This document shows, one piece after another, positions 53,276-62,230 of a stretch of 64,000 nt of DNA (position 1 is the stretch's first letter; the number at the start of each line of letters is the position of its first letter). Where the stretch lies: contig JAXMCV010000001.1 of assembly GCA_046349215.1 (NCBI GenBank), positions 434,001-498,000 of the forward strand, read 5' to 3'. Below the pieces are notes generated by a model, which ran no database searches, was not told the DNA's origin, and saw nothing but the letters and a program-made list of their open reading frames with translations. The stretch is from JAJXWB01 sp046349215 (GTDB lineage: Bacteria > Pseudomonadota > Alphaproteobacteria > Rhizobiales > Beijerinckiaceae). Both the position numbers and the translations under genes were made by a program.

Positions 53276-54712
53276 ATGCGGCCCGTTTTTCTTTTTGCCG
53301 TGGCCACCGCGGCGGCTCTCGTCGCGGCGCCGGCGATTTCCAGCGCGCAAACGGCCGCCGCCGCGGCGAAGCCCAACATCGTCTATATCGTCGCCGACGA
53401 CCTCGGCTGGAAGGATGTCGGTTTCCATGGTTCCGACATCAGGACGCCGAACCTCGACGAACTGGCGAAGGAAGGCGTGCAGTTCGGACAATTCTACGCG
53501 CAGCCGATGTGCACGCCGACGCGCGCCGCGCTGATGACCGGCCGCTATCCCATGCGCTACGGCCTGCAGACCGCCGTCATCGCGTCGGGCCACACCTATG
53601 GTCTTGCGACCGACGAATGGCTCCTGCCGCAGGCCCTCAAGGACGCCGGCTATTCGACGGCCATCGTGGGCAAGTGGCATCTGGGCCATGCCGACCAGAA
53701 ATACTGGCCGCGCCAGCGCGGGTTCGATCATCAATACGGGCCGCTGATCGGCGAACTCGACTATTTCACGCACGAGCAGCACCACGTCGTCGACTGGTAT
53801 CGCGACAACAGGAAGGTGATCGAGAAGGGCTATACGACCACGCTGCTCGGCAATGACGCGGTGAAGCTGATCGAGCAGCAGGACGGCAAGAAGCCCTTCT
53901 ATCTCTACCTGACGTTCAACGCGCCGCATACGCCCTACCAGGCGCCCGAGAATTATCTGGCGATGTACAAGAACATCCAGGATCCGAGCCGCCGCGCCTA
54001 TGCGGCTTCGATCACGGCGATGGACGACCAGATCGGCCGCGTCGTCGCGGCGCTGAAGAAGCGCGGCCTGCGCGACAACACGCTGATCGTCTTCCAGAGC
54101 GACAACGGCGGAACGACCAACGCGATGTTCGCGGGCGAACTCGACATGAACGGCGTCAGGATTCCCTGTGACAACGGCCCCTATCGCGACGGCAAGGGAT
54201 CGCTCTACGAGGGCGGTACGCGCGTCGTTGCACTGGCCAACTGGCCCGGCCGGATCAAGCCGGGAACGACGGACGAGATGATGCATGTCGTCGACATGTA
54301 TCCAACGCTGACGAAGCTCGCGGGCGCATCGACGCAGAAGGCCAAGCCTCTCGACGGCATGGACATGTGGGCGACGCTGTCCGAAGGCAAGGCGTCGCCC
54401 CGCACGGAAATCGTCTACAATATCGAGCCCTATCGCGCCGCCGTCCGTCAGGGCGACTGGAAACTGATCTGGCGCACGATGCTGCCCTCCGCGGTCGAAC
54501 TCTACAACCTCAGGGACGACGTTTCCGAAAAGACCAATGTCGCGGCGGCCAATCCGGACAAGGTGGCCGCGCTGCAGAAGCGCGCCAACGAACTGGCCGC
54601 GACGGCGGCGAAGCCCCTTTTCCTGACGACGGAGTTCGACGCCATGCGCAAGCGTCTCGCCGTGCCGCCGGCCCTGCCCGGCCAGGAACTCGAATTCAAT
54701 ACCGAGCGATAG
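53276..54712 (+). CDS. Periplasmic arylsulfatase (formylglycine-type)
   Basis: 478 residues from ATG 53276, behind GGGGAAGAG, with a signal peptide ending ISSAQ. The metal site IVYIVADDLGW, the CTPTRAALMTGRYP signature with Cys79 (oxidised to formylglycine), AIVGKWHLGH and QSDNGGTT are all present. It hydrolyses sulfate esters outside the cytoplasm. It is controlled by the divergent TetR operator and belongs with the organosulfur genes further right. A 53201 start would bury the signal peptide. Confidence 0.93.
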   Translation: MRPVFLFAVATAAALVAAPAISSAQTAAAAAKPNIVYIVADDLGWKDVGFHGSDIRTPNLDELAKEGVQFGQFYAQPMCTPTRAALMTGRYPMRYGLQTAVIASGHTYGLATDEWLLPQALKDAGYSTAIVGKWHLGHADQKYWPRQRGFDHQYGPLIGELDYFTHEQHHVVDWYRDNRKVIEKGYTTTLLGNDAVKLIEQQDGKKPFYLYLTFNAPHTPYQAPENYLAMYKNIQDPSRRAYAASITAMDDQIGRVVAALKKRGLRDNTLIVFQSDNGGTTNAMFAGELDMNGVRIPCDNGPYRDGKGSLYEGGTRVVALANWPGRIKPGTTDEMMHVVDMYPTLTKLAGASTQKAKPLDGMDMWATLSEGKASPRTEIVYNIEPYRAAVRQGDWKLIWRTMLPSAVELYNLRDDVSEKTNVAAANPDKVAALQKRANELAATAAKPLFLTTEFDAMRKRLAVPPALPGQELEFNTER

Positions 54713-54725
54713 GAAGGACAGCCGT

Positions 54726-55223
54726 TCAGGCGCGCGCGGGAACCGCCGGTTCGCGCTCCAGCCGGATCGGCAGGTTCGTCGTGGACTTGATCCGCTCCAT
54801 CACGAATCGGGATGTCACATTGCGGATCGGCGCCAGTTCGATCAGCTTCTTGTAGAAGGCGTCGTAAGACTGCATGTCCGGCACGATCACGCGCAATTCG
54901 TAATCCGTCTCGCCCGCCATGCGGTAGAGGTCGAGCACCTCCGGCAGGGCGGCGACTTTTTCCGTGAAGGCCTTGAGCCATTCCTCGGAATGCGCCCCGG
55001 CTTCGATGGCGACCAGCACGGCCAGGCCGAGGCCGAGCGCTTCGGGATTGAGAATGGCGACGCGGCGCTCGATGACGCCCATCGCCTCCAGCTTCTGAAT
55101 CCGTTTCCAGCACGGGGTCTGCGAAAGGCTGACCCGGCTGGCCAGATCGGCGATCGACAGGGTCGCGTCCGCCTGCAATTCGCGCAGGATGCGTCGGTCG
55201 AGATCGTCCAGTCCGCGCGCCAT
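54726..55223 (-). CDS. Lrp/AsnC-family transcriptional regulator
   Basis: 165 residues from ATG 55223. The N-terminal helix-turn-helix is DDLDRRILRELQADATLSIA, then RVSLSQTPCWKRIQKLEAMG. The C-terminal RAM domain (ALPEVLDLYRMAGETDYELR) binds amino acids. The start overlaps the stop of a 58-residue membrane protein (TGATG), so they are coupled. It ends 13 bases from the convergent sulfatase gene. Confidence 0.93.
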   Translation of the reverse strand: MARGLDDLDRRILRELQADATLSIADLASRVSLSQTPCWKRIQKLEAMGVIERRVAILNPEALGLGLAVLVAIEAGAHSEEWLKAFTEKVAALPEVLDLYRMAGETDYELRVIVPDMQSYDAFYKKLIELAPIRNVTSRFVMERIKSTTNLPIRLEREPAVPARA

Positions 55224-55399
55224 CAGCGGGCCTTCAGTTCGCTCGAAACAATCGTGACGTTCGCAGTGGCGGCGGGCCTCGTCGAGAAAGCGACGCCGGC
55301 GACGGTCAGGATCGCGGCCAGAAACAGCAGCGCATCGACCGCCGCGCGGGCGCGGCCACGACCGGTGGCGGCAGGTGCAGGAACTGAAGCTTTGGCCAT
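55223..55399 (-). CDS. Small single-pass membrane protein coupled to the Lrp regulator
   Basis: 58 residues, starting MAKASVPAPAATG, with a basic patch (RGRARA) and one membrane segment (AVDALLFLAAILTVAGVAF). Its TGA overlaps the ATG of the Lrp gene in TGATG, which supports real translation. A 17-base palindrome lies 64 bases upstream. Function unknown; most likely N-in with a short periplasmic tail. Confidence 0.6.
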   Translation of the reverse strand: MAKASVPAPAATGRGRARAAVDALLFLAAILTVAGVAFSTRPAATANVTIVSSELKAR

Positions 55400-55462
55400 G
55401 GGTTAGATCCGTCGCGTTTCGACGTATCGTCCACGGACGGGCGGAGAGGTTCAAGGCGATAA

Positions 55463-55479
55463 TCTACCGGTCCGGTAGA
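55463..55479. promoter_or_regulatory. 17-bp palindrome upstream of the small membrane protein/Lrp unit
   Basis: TCTACCGGTCCGGTAGA has perfect 8-base arms around one central base. It matches the site at 56032 at 13 of 17 positions. The two sites bracket the rrf2 gene, so this is probably the Rrf2 operator. Confidence 0.65.
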
Positions 55480-55521
55480 GAATAAGCCCTCTCCGGGACG
55501 GCGGCGGGAGAATTTTTCCGT

Positions 55522-56001
55522 TCACCGGCCCGTCCGGCGGGCCCCGCCCGTCCGGCGCGCGCTGCCCGCCCGCGGGCCGCCGCCTGCGCCCTGGCCGCAC
55601 ATGTCGGCCAGAGACTTGCGATCGAGCACGGCCGCGATGGCGTCGCGCGCTTCCGTCATGGCCAGCCGGACCTCGCACTTCCTGGGATCGCGACAATCCT
55701 CGCAACGCCTGTAGGCCGTGCGGCTGGCGCACAGGATCGGCGCCAGCGGCCCGTCGAGCGCGCGCACGATGTCGCCGACCATGATCTTCCCGGGCTGCTT
55801 CGCCAGCCGGTAGCCGCCGCCCTTGCCCTTCTTCGCCTCGACAAGGCCGGCCTCGCGCAATTGCGCGAGAATGGCGTCGAGGAATTTCTTCGGAATGTTG
55901 TTGCTCTCGGAAATGTCGAGACCGGCGGCAAGCTCCTGCGGCTGCAGGCGCGCCATGTGCGCCATGGCCTTGAGGCCGTATTTGCCCTTCATGGTCAGCA
56001 T
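55522..56001 (-). CDS. Rrf2-family transcriptional regulator with Fe-S-type cysteines
   Basis: 159 residues from ATG 56001 (MLTMKGKYGLKAMAHMA). The winged helix has IPKKFLDAILAQLREAGLVE and KGKGGGYRLAKQP. Cys91, Cys100, Cys103 and Cys109 (CASRTAYRRCEDCRDPRKC) lie where IscR and RirA hold an iron-sulfur cluster. The C-terminal tail is Gly/Arg-rich. It lies between the Lrp unit and the sulfonate operon, with similar palindromes on both sides, so a sulfur- or iron-responsive role is likely. Confidence 0.9.
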   Translation of the reverse strand: MLTMKGKYGLKAMAHMARLQPQELAAGLDISESNNIPKKFLDAILAQLREAGLVEAKKGKGGGYRLAKQPGKIMVGDIVRALDGPLAPILCASRTAYRRCEDCRDPRKCEVRLAMTEARDAIAAVLDRKSLADMCGQGAGGGPRAGSARRTGGARRTGR

Positions 56002-56335
56002 AGGGCGCAATAGACCGGCGGGACGGCAAAGTCCACCTGGCAGGTAGATCGATCATCCTGCCCGCGCGATCGCGAAGGCGGTTCCATTCGCGTTGCGATG
56101 CAAAAAAGAGCGACCCTGTTTCATTGACCATTTCGGTGGACTGATCGAGATTCCGTACATCGAAACGTCGAAAGACCGCCGCATGAAATCGAACCAGACG
56201 ACAGGCAGGAAGGCGCGCAAGCCATTCGTCCGTCGTTGCGTTTCGGCGGCGACCGGCGCCTGTCGCTGAACGCTCCGCAACAAGGATTCACACGGAAAAA
56301 CATGGAGCGCCGCCTCGGGCGGCGAACGCAGACGC
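56002..56335. other. Intergenic region between rrf2 and the sulfonate operon
   Basis: 334 bases without a supported gene. The left part carries a palindrome at 56032. The rest should hold the rightward promoter for the small gene at 56336 and the ssu operon. I see no second copy of the palindrome near that start. Confidence 0.45.
56032..56048. promoter_or_regulatory. 17-bp imperfect palindrome upstream of rrf2
   Basis: TCCACCTGGCAGGTAGA has 8-base arms with one mismatch and matches the site at 55463 at 13 of 17 positions. It lies 31 bases before the rrf2 start, as expected for autoregulation. Confidence 0.65.
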
Positions 56336-56545
56336 ATGTCGCAAATCCAGTCAAACGCCTTCGTCATCGAAATCCGCAACCGAACCGCAGGCATCGTCGC
56401 CGGCGATGGTTCGGGCTTCTACTTCTTCTCGTCGGAACGCGCCTTCGACAGCCTCGAAGGCCGCCGCTTCCGCTCCGCCCGTCACGCCGAGCGCGCCGCA
56501 CGCGCCCTCCTGGACGTCCGACCCGCGCCCGTCGGCGCACGCTGA
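56336..56545 (+). CDS. Small conserved-type protein leading the sulfonate operon
   Basis: 69 residues from ATG 56336. The layout AFVIEIRNRTAGIVAGDGSG, then FYFFSSERAFDSLEGRRF, then an Ala/Arg-rich helix (HAERAARALL) resembles small proteins often found in front of aliphatic sulfonate transporters in Hyphomicrobiales. No membrane segment. The binding-protein gene starts 24 bases later, so co-transcription is likely. The role is unknown. Confidence 0.6.
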   Translation: MSQIQSNAFVIEIRNRTAGIVAGDGSGFYFFSSERAFDSLEGRRFRSARHAERAARALLDVRPAPVGAR

Positions 56546-56569
56546 AACATTCAACAGAGAGACAGGCAC

Positions 56570-57523
56570 ATGATCGACAGACGCAAGATTCTCGCCGGAA
56601 GCGCCGCCATCGCCGCCGCCCTGGCCCTTCCCGCCCGCGCGCAGGGCAAGCCCGCTGAAATCCGCATCGGAACGCAAAAGGGCGGCTTCTTTCCGGCCGT
56701 GCGCCAGCGCGGACAGGTGGAAGCTGCGTTCAAGCCGCTCGGCATCGACATCAAGTGGGTCGACTTCCAGTTCGGACCGCCGCTGCTGGAAGCCATCAAC
56801 GTCGGCAGCGTCGACTTCGGCTATGTCGGAGACGCGCCGCCGATCTTCGCACAGGCGGGCGACGCGAAGATCCGCTATGCCGCCGCTGTCACCTCGCGCG
56901 GCAACAACCAGGCGATCCTTGTCCCGCAGGATTCGCCGATCAGGACTCTCGCCGATCTGAAGGGCAAGAAGATCGCCTTCGGCAAGGGTTCGAGCGCTCA
57001 CAATCTGCTGGTCGCCGCGCTCGAAAAGGCCAACATCGCCTGGACGGACATCCAGCCCGTACCGCTGGCGCCCGCAGACGCCACCGCCGCCTTCACCAAG
57101 GGAGCGGTCGACGCCTGGTCGATCTGGGACCCCTATGTCGCGCTGGCCGAACTCAAGTTCAACGCCCGCGCCATCGCATGGGAGCACGAGGTCCATTCCT
57201 CCAATGCCTTCTACATCGTCGGCTCGGACTTCGTTCAGAAATATCCCTCGCTCGTGGCGCGCCTCAACGAAACCCTCGCCGCCGAAGGCCGCTGGGCCGA
57301 TACGCATCGCGACGAGGTTTCGAAGGCGCAATCGGAGGCGACCGGCGTCGATCTCGAAGCCGTGCGCCGGGCCGTGTCGCGCTCGACCTTCGCGGTGGGT
57401 CCGGTCACCGACGAAGTGATCATCACGCAACAGAAGGTCGCCGACCGCTTCGCCAGGCTCGGCCTGATTCCGAAGCCGGTGCGCGTCGCCGACATCGTCT
57501 GGAAATGGACGCCGGGGTCCTGA
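56570..57523 (+). CDS. ssuA: Aliphatic sulfonate ABC transporter substrate-binding protein
   Basis: 317 residues with a Tat/Sec-type signal (MIDRRKILAGSAAIAAALAL, cleavage near ARAQG). The SsuA pattern is clear: EIRIGTQKGGFFPAV, FGPPLLEAINVGSVDFGYVG, KIAFGKGSSAHNLL and AVDAWSIWDPYVA. It binds alkanesulfonates or taurine-like compounds in the periplasm. The permease follows after 7 bases. Confidence 0.9.
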   Translation: MIDRRKILAGSAAIAAALALPARAQGKPAEIRIGTQKGGFFPAVRQRGQVEAAFKPLGIDIKWVDFQFGPPLLEAINVGSVDFGYVGDAPPIFAQAGDAKIRYAAAVTSRGNNQAILVPQDSPIRTLADLKGKKIAFGKGSSAHNLLVAALEKANIAWTDIQPVPLAPADATAAFTKGAVDAWSIWDPYVALAELKFNARAIAWEHEVHSSNAFYIVGSDFVQKYPSLVARLNETLAAEGRWADTHRDEVSKAQSEATGVDLEAVRRAVSRSTFAVGPVTDEVIITQQKVADRFARLGLIPKPVRVADIVWKWTPGS

Positions 57524-57530
57524 GGCTGAC

Positions 57531-58379
57531 ATGAGCAATTTTTCGGACTCGATCCCGCTGCCTAAAGCACAGGCGCCGATAGCGCCGGTGGGCGAGCGGT
57601 TGCGCGCGCTGGCCGGCGGCAAGGCCGCGGCATGGCTCGTCCCCTTGCTGATCCTCCTGCTCTGGCAAGCCGCCTCCTCCTTCGGCTGGCTGTCGCGCAA
57701 TGTGCTGCCGAGTCCGCTCGGCGTGCTGCAGGCGCTATGGAAGCTGACGCTGTCGGGCGAACTCGCCCGCAACATCGGCGTCAGCTTTCTGCGCGCGACA
57801 GCCGGTTTCGTCATCGGCGGCGGAATCGGATTCGCGCTCGGCCTGGCCAATGGCCTGTCGAAAACGTCGGAGATCCTCACGGATTCCACGTTGCAGATGG
57901 TGCGCAACATTCCGCATCTTGCTCTGATCCCGCTGGTGATCCTGTGGTTCGGCATCGACGAGGAAGCAAAGCTGTTCCTCGTCGCGCTCGGGGTGTTCTT
58001 CCCCGTCTACATCAATACGCTGCACGGCGTGCGCTCGGTCGATCCGCAACTGATCGAAATGGGCCGCAGCTACGGCATGTCGCGAACCGACCTGTTCCGT
58101 CGCGTTATCCTGCCGGGCGCCCTGCCCTCGATCTTCGTCGGGCTTCGCTTCGCGCTCGGCGTGATGTGGCTGACCTTGATCGTCGCCGAGACGATCGCGG
58201 CGCAATCCGGCCTCGGCTACATGGCCATGCAGGCGCGCGAATTCATGCAGACCGATGTCGTCGTGCTGGCGATCCTCATCTACGCGCTTCTCGGCAAGGC
58301 CGCCGATTCCGCCGCGCGTCTGCTCGAAGCGCGATTCCTCAAATGGAACCCGGCCTTCGCGAAAGGAGCCAGGGCATGA
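57531..58379 (+). CDS. ssuC: Aliphatic sulfonate ABC transporter permease
   Basis: 282 residues with about six membrane segments (AAWLVPLLILLLWQAASSF first) and the inner-membrane permease EAA loop (MGRSYGMSRTDLFRRVILPG). It forms the channel with SsuB. Its stop overlaps the start of ssuB (ATGA). Confidence 0.92.
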   Translation: MSNFSDSIPLPKAQAPIAPVGERLRALAGGKAAAWLVPLLILLLWQAASSFGWLSRNVLPSPLGVLQALWKLTLSGELARNIGVSFLRATAGFVIGGGIGFALGLANGLSKTSEILTDSTLQMVRNIPHLALIPLVILWFGIDEEAKLFLVALGVFFPVYINTLHGVRSVDPQLIEMGRSYGMSRTDLFRRVILPGALPSIFVGLRFALGVMWLTLIVAETIAAQSGLGYMAMQAREFMQTDVVVLAILIYALLGKAADSAARLLEARFLKWNPAFAKGARA

Positions 58380-59206
58380 GCGCCATCGAAGCGATTTCCG
58401 CGCGCACCAGCATTCCGGACTTCAACGGCCTGTTCCGCGAGCCTTCGAGCGGCGTGCCCGTCACGGCGCGCAATCTCGGCCGCCGGTTCGGCGCACTGGA
58501 AGTGCTGCGCGGGCTGGAGCTGCACGTCCCGGCGGGGCAATTTCTCGCCATCGTCGGACGCAGCGGCTGCGGCAAGAGCACATTGCTGCGCATTCTCGCA
58601 GGTCTCGACCAGCCGTCTTCGGGCGATTTCTGGATCGGCGAGGCGCCGGACAGGAAAGACAGGCGCGAGGAAGCGCGCATCATGTTCCAGGAGCCGCGAC
58701 TGCTGCCCTGGGCGAGCGTGCTGGCCAATGTGGAAGTTGGCCTCTCCGGCGAGGCCGGTACGCCGGAAGCGCGCGAACGCGCGCTGGAAACGCTCGCAGC
58801 CGTCGGGCTGGAAGATCGCGCCGGCAACTGGCCTTCCGTGCTGTCGGGCGGACAGAAGCAGCGCGTGGCGCTGGCGCGCGCCCTCGTCTCACGACCGCGC
58901 TTTCTGGCGCTGGACGAACCGCTCGGCGCGCTCGACGCGCTGACCCGCATTGAAATGCAGGGATTGATCGAGCGTGTGTGGCTCGAACAGAAATTCACGG
59001 CCGTTCTGGTTACGCACGACGTGGCCGAAGCGCTCGCGCTCGCCGACCGCGTGGTGCTGATCGAGGACGGCGCCATCGCACTCGATGTTTCCGTGACGCT
59101 GCCACGCCCGCGACGGCGTGGGTCCGTGGATCTCGCTGTTCTGGAAGAGCGGATTCTCGGCCGGCTTCTGCAGCGGGAGAAATCCGCGCCCGAATACGTG
59201 ATCTGA
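58376..59206 (+). CDS. ssuB: Aliphatic sulfonate ABC transporter ATP-binding protein
   Basis: 276 residues from ATG 58376, overlapping the ssuC stop by 4 bases. Walker A is GRSGCGKSTLL, the Q-loop FQEPRLLPW, the signature LSGGQKQRVALARAL, Walker B FLALDEPLGALD and the His switch VLVTHDVAEA. It powers sulfonate uptake. Longer frames reaching into ssuC are not the start. Confidence 0.93.
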   Translation: MSAIEAISARTSIPDFNGLFREPSSGVPVTARNLGRRFGALEVLRGLELHVPAGQFLAIVGRSGCGKSTLLRILAGLDQPSSGDFWIGEAPDRKDRREEARIMFQEPRLLPWASVLANVEVGLSGEAGTPEARERALETLAAVGLEDRAGNWPSVLSGGQKQRVALARALVSRPRFLALDEPLGALDALTRIEMQGLIERVWLEQKFTAVLVTHDVAEALALADRVVLIEDGAIALDVSVTLPRPRRRGSVDLAVLEERILGRLLQREKSAPEYVI

Positions 59207-59230
59207 ACCATCAGCAGAGAGAGCAGACCA

Positions 59231-60169
59231 ATGAGCTTCTACAGGGACTTCAACGACAAGGTGGCGTTAGAGGCGTGGAACGCCGAGCGCCGCAAGCCAT
59301 ACGAGACCATCGGCGTGACGCAGATTTCACCGACGATCGGCGCGGAAATATCCGGCGTCGACCTGTCGGAGGATTTGTCCGACGCGCAATTCGCGGAAAT
59401 CCGCAGGGCGCTCGATGAAAATCTTGCGGTCGTCTTCCGCGACCAGGACCTGAACCGCGAGCAGCACAAGAAGCTGGCGTTGCGCTTCGGCAAGTCGCTG
59501 CATCGCCACGAACTCGCCGCCACGCGCTTTCAGGGCGCCGGAGATTTCGATCCGGAATTCCTGTCCTGGAAGACGGGCAGGGATTCGCGTTTCACCGCCG
59601 GCGACGGCTGGCATCCCGACGTGTCATGCGATCCTTCGCCGATCGCCTATTCGCTGCTGCGCGTCACGAAAACGCCGCCTCTTGGCGGCGACACGGCCTT
59701 CGCCAACATGTATCTCGCCTATGAATTCCTGTCGGAACCGATCAAGGCGCTGCTCGACGGCCTGACCGCCATTCACGACGGATCGCTCGCCTGGACGGCT
59801 GGCTATGGGTCGCAACCCAATCCCGGCAAGACCTATCCGCAGACCGAGCATCCCGTCGTCGTCACGCACCCGCGCACGGGTCGGAAGTTCCTTTACGTGA
59901 ACGCGTCGTTCACGTCGCATATCGTGCAGCTCACGCGTAAGGAAAGCGATGCGATCCTCGCGTTGCTCGCACGCCATGTCGAAAGCCAGCTGGCGCTGCA
60001 GACGCGCGTGCATTGGCAGCCGAACTCGCTCGTCATCTGGGACAATTGGGCGAGCCAGCATCACGCGATCTGGGATTACTACCCGCACGAGCGCTGGGGC
60101 GAGCGCGTGTCTGTCGTCACTGGCGAGGCGCCGCGGGCGCGGCTCGACCTGCCGCAGGCCGCCGAATAG
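59231..60169 (+). CDS. TauD/AtsK-like alpha-ketoglutarate-dependent dioxygenase
   Basis: 312 residues. Iron ligands are His128 and Asp130 (GWHPDVS) and His277 in SQHHAIWDYYP; Arg292, 15 residues later, should bind alpha-ketoglutarate as in TauD. It releases sulfite or sulfate from sulfonates or sulfate esters by hydroxylation. It closes the ssu operon, where SsuD/SsuE are absent. The exact substrate (taurine, other sulfonate or alkyl sulfate) cannot be read from sequence. Confidence 0.9.
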   Translation: MSFYRDFNDKVALEAWNAERRKPYETIGVTQISPTIGAEISGVDLSEDLSDAQFAEIRRALDENLAVVFRDQDLNREQHKKLALRFGKSLHRHELAATRFQGAGDFDPEFLSWKTGRDSRFTAGDGWHPDVSCDPSPIAYSLLRVTKTPPLGGDTAFANMYLAYEFLSEPIKALLDGLTAIHDGSLAWTAGYGSQPNPGKTYPQTEHPVVVTHPRTGRKFLYVNASFTSHIVQLTRKESDAILALLARHVESQLALQTRVHWQPNSLVIWDNWASQHHAIWDYYPHERWGERVSVVTGEAPRARLDLPQAAE

Positions 60170-60175
60170 CGCGGC

Positions 60176-60271
60176 TGGCGGAAGAGAGAGGGAGTCGAAC
60201 CCACCAGAGACCGGCTCGCGGCCCCTCCCGGATTTGAAGTCCGGACGCCCCACCGGGGACGATTCTCTTCC
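60176..60271 (-). tRNA. selC: tRNA-Sec (selC, anticodon UCA)
   Basis: 96 bases. 8-bp acceptor arms GGAAGAGA and TCTCTTCC, a long extra arm (GGGGCCGCGAGCCGGTCTC), anticodon loop CTTCAAA with UCA, T-loop TTCGACT, discriminator G and encoded CCA. It directly abuts the selB stop codon. It inserts selenocysteine at UGA with SelA and SelB. Confidence 0.94.
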
Positions 60272-62230
60272 TCACGACGCCGCGCGCGCCTCCTTCGCCT
60301 CGGGGGCGCGCCCGAACAGGTCGATCCTGTGCCGGTTTATGCGGCGCAGGTCGCCCCGGCGCAAGGTCACGCCGTGACGATCGAAGAATTCGAGGATCTG
60401 GATCGCGACCTTGCGGCCATTGTCGAGCCGGTCGCGAAAATGCGCGGCGGTGAAATGACCATCCGGCGCATCGCCGGCGAGATCTGCGGCGATGTCGACC
60501 ATTTCGGCGACGGTCGCGCGCAGGAAAAAATGATCGTGCGCGACCTCGTCGAGACGGCCCATGCGCGCATTGAGTTTCATCAGGCGGCGGATTTCCGGTT
60601 CGGGAACCGACAGGACGCCGGCGATGTCGCGCACGCGCGGCGGACGAAAGCGCTCGGCGTCGCAGATCAGCGGCATGATCCTGCGCCAGGTCGCCTCGTC
60701 CTGCGGCGCGAGCCTTACCTCGTGGCTGGCGAGTTTCACCCATGCGCCGTCGAGCGATACGCCGGCGCCCGACGCGATCGCCTGCAGGAAGGCGCGGAAG
60801 AAGGGCGCAGGCAGGCGCGGCTCCATCTGCAGCCGCAGGCGTTCGAGCCCAACGCCCTGCAGGTCGGGATTGTCGGCGTGGAAAGCCGCCAGCTTCGTAC
60901 GAAGGCTTTCGATCATGCGTCCGTGCGTTGCGCGGGAAACGCCGACGAGGCCGCCGCCTGCCGGCAAGGCCTGCACGTCGAGTTCGTCGAACATGGCTTC
61001 GCCCTGCTCCGGCGTCAGGCCGTGATCGCGCGCGAAAGCCGTCAGATCCACGTGGAAGGGCGGCAGGTCGAGCAGCGCCTTCAGGCTCTGCTTCGGATCG
61101 CCCAGCGCCAGCGCCTGCAATATGGCGCGGCGTTCGGGCGTGCGGCGCTTGCGTTGCGACGGGCGCAGGTCGAGCATCGTGCCGCCGCCGATCGTGCGTT
61201 GCGCCGTCGTGTCGCGCAGAACGAACAGGTCGCCGACGCTTGCGGCAATCTTCTGCTCCAGCACGACCTGCACCAGAGCCTCTTCGCCCGGCGCGACGGG
61301 ATCGTCGCCGAGCAGGACGATGCGGGCGGCGACATCGCCGGCCGCATGATGCAGGCGCGCCGGCGTCCATTGCGCGAGCGCGCGCTTTTCCGACGACAGG
61401 AGCCTGATGCGCGCGTCGAAGCGGTCGGTCGGCGCGTGCAATTCCGGCGCGAGCACGAAATCGCCGCGCGCCACCGCTTCCTTCGTGACGCCGTCGCCAG
61501 CGAGATTGAGCGCGCAACGTTGGCCCGCGCGGCCGCGCTCGGCCGGCCTGTTCTGCGCGTGGATCGAACGGACGCGCGCAACGCGGCCGGACGGCGAGAT
61601 CGTCACGCGGTCGCCGGTCGCGACCACGCCGGAAAGAACGATGCCGGTGACGACTGTTCCCGCGCCGGCAAGCGTGAAGGAACGATCGACCGCGAAGCGG
61701 AAGGCGCGCTCGGCCTTGCGCGCAATTGTCTTGCCCGCCTCCCCGAAAAGGCGGGCGCGCAAATCGTCGACGCCCTGCCCGGTGGTCGATGAAACGGGAA
61801 ACATGTCAGCGCCTTCGAGCGCCGAGCCGAGCAGCAGGTTCGCGATCTGCGTCTCGACCTCGGCGACGCGCTCCGGCGCAACCGGGTCGATCTTCGTCAC
61901 GGCGACGATGCCGCGCTTCAGGCCGAGCAGGTCGACGATGGCGAGATGTTCACGCGTCTGCGGCATGACGCCGTCGTCCGCCGCGACCACCAGCACAACG
62001 AAGTCGATGCCGGTCGCGCCGGCCAGCATGGTGTGCACGAATTTCTCGTGGCCCGGCACGTCGACGAAGCCGATGATCGAACCATCCGGCGCCGGCAGAT
62101 AGGCGAAGCCGAGGTCGATCGAAATGCCGCGCGCCTTTTCTTCCTGGAGCCGGTCTGTGTCGACTCCGGTCAGCGCGCGCACCAGCGACGTCTTGCCGTG
62201 GTCGATATGACCCGCCGTGCCGACGATCAC
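60272..62230 (-). CDS. selB: Selenocysteine-specific elongation factor SelB
   Basis: 652 residues from GTG 62230, which overlaps the selA stop (GTGA). Domain I has GTAGHIDHGKTS, the DxxGHE motif (VDVPGHEKF) and TKID. EF-Tu-like domains II and III follow, then the winged-helix repeats that bind the SECIS RNA. It delivers selenocysteyl-tRNA to UGA codons. The stop touches selC. Confidence 0.95.
   Translation of the reverse strand: MIVGTAGHIDHGKTSLVRALTGVDTDRLQEEKARGISIDLGFAYLPAPDGSIIGFVDVPGHEKFVHTMLAGATGIDFVVLVVAADDGVMPQTREHLAIVDLLGLKRGIVAVTKIDPVAPERVAEVETQIANLLLGSALEGADMFPVSSTTGQGVDDLRARLFGEAGKTIARKAERAFRFAVDRSFTLAGAGTVVTGIVLSGVVATGDRVTISPSGRVARVRSIHAQNRPAERGRAGQRCALNLAGDGVTKEAVARGDFVLAPELHAPTDRFDARIRLLSSEKRALAQWTPARLHHAAGDVAARIVLLGDDPVAPGEEALVQVVLEQKIAASVGDLFVLRDTTAQRTIGGGTMLDLRPSQRKRRTPERRAILQALALGDPKQSLKALLDLPPFHVDLTAFARDHGLTPEQGEAMFDELDVQALPAGGGLVGVSRATHGRMIESLRTKLAAFHADNPDLQGVGLERLRLQMEPRLPAPFFRAFLQAIASGAGVSLDGAWVKLASHEVRLAPQDEATWRRIMPLICDAERFRPPRVRDIAGVLSVPEPEIRRLMKLNARMGRLDEVAHDHFFLRATVAEMVDIAADLAGDAPDGHFTAAHFRDRLDNGRKVAIQILEFFDRHGVTLRRGDLRRINRHRIDLFGRAPEAKEARAAS

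Noticed and set aside
60329..61792. A 487-codon plus-strand frame opposite selB
   Set aside because: Antisense shadow of a clear SelB; no domain of its own.
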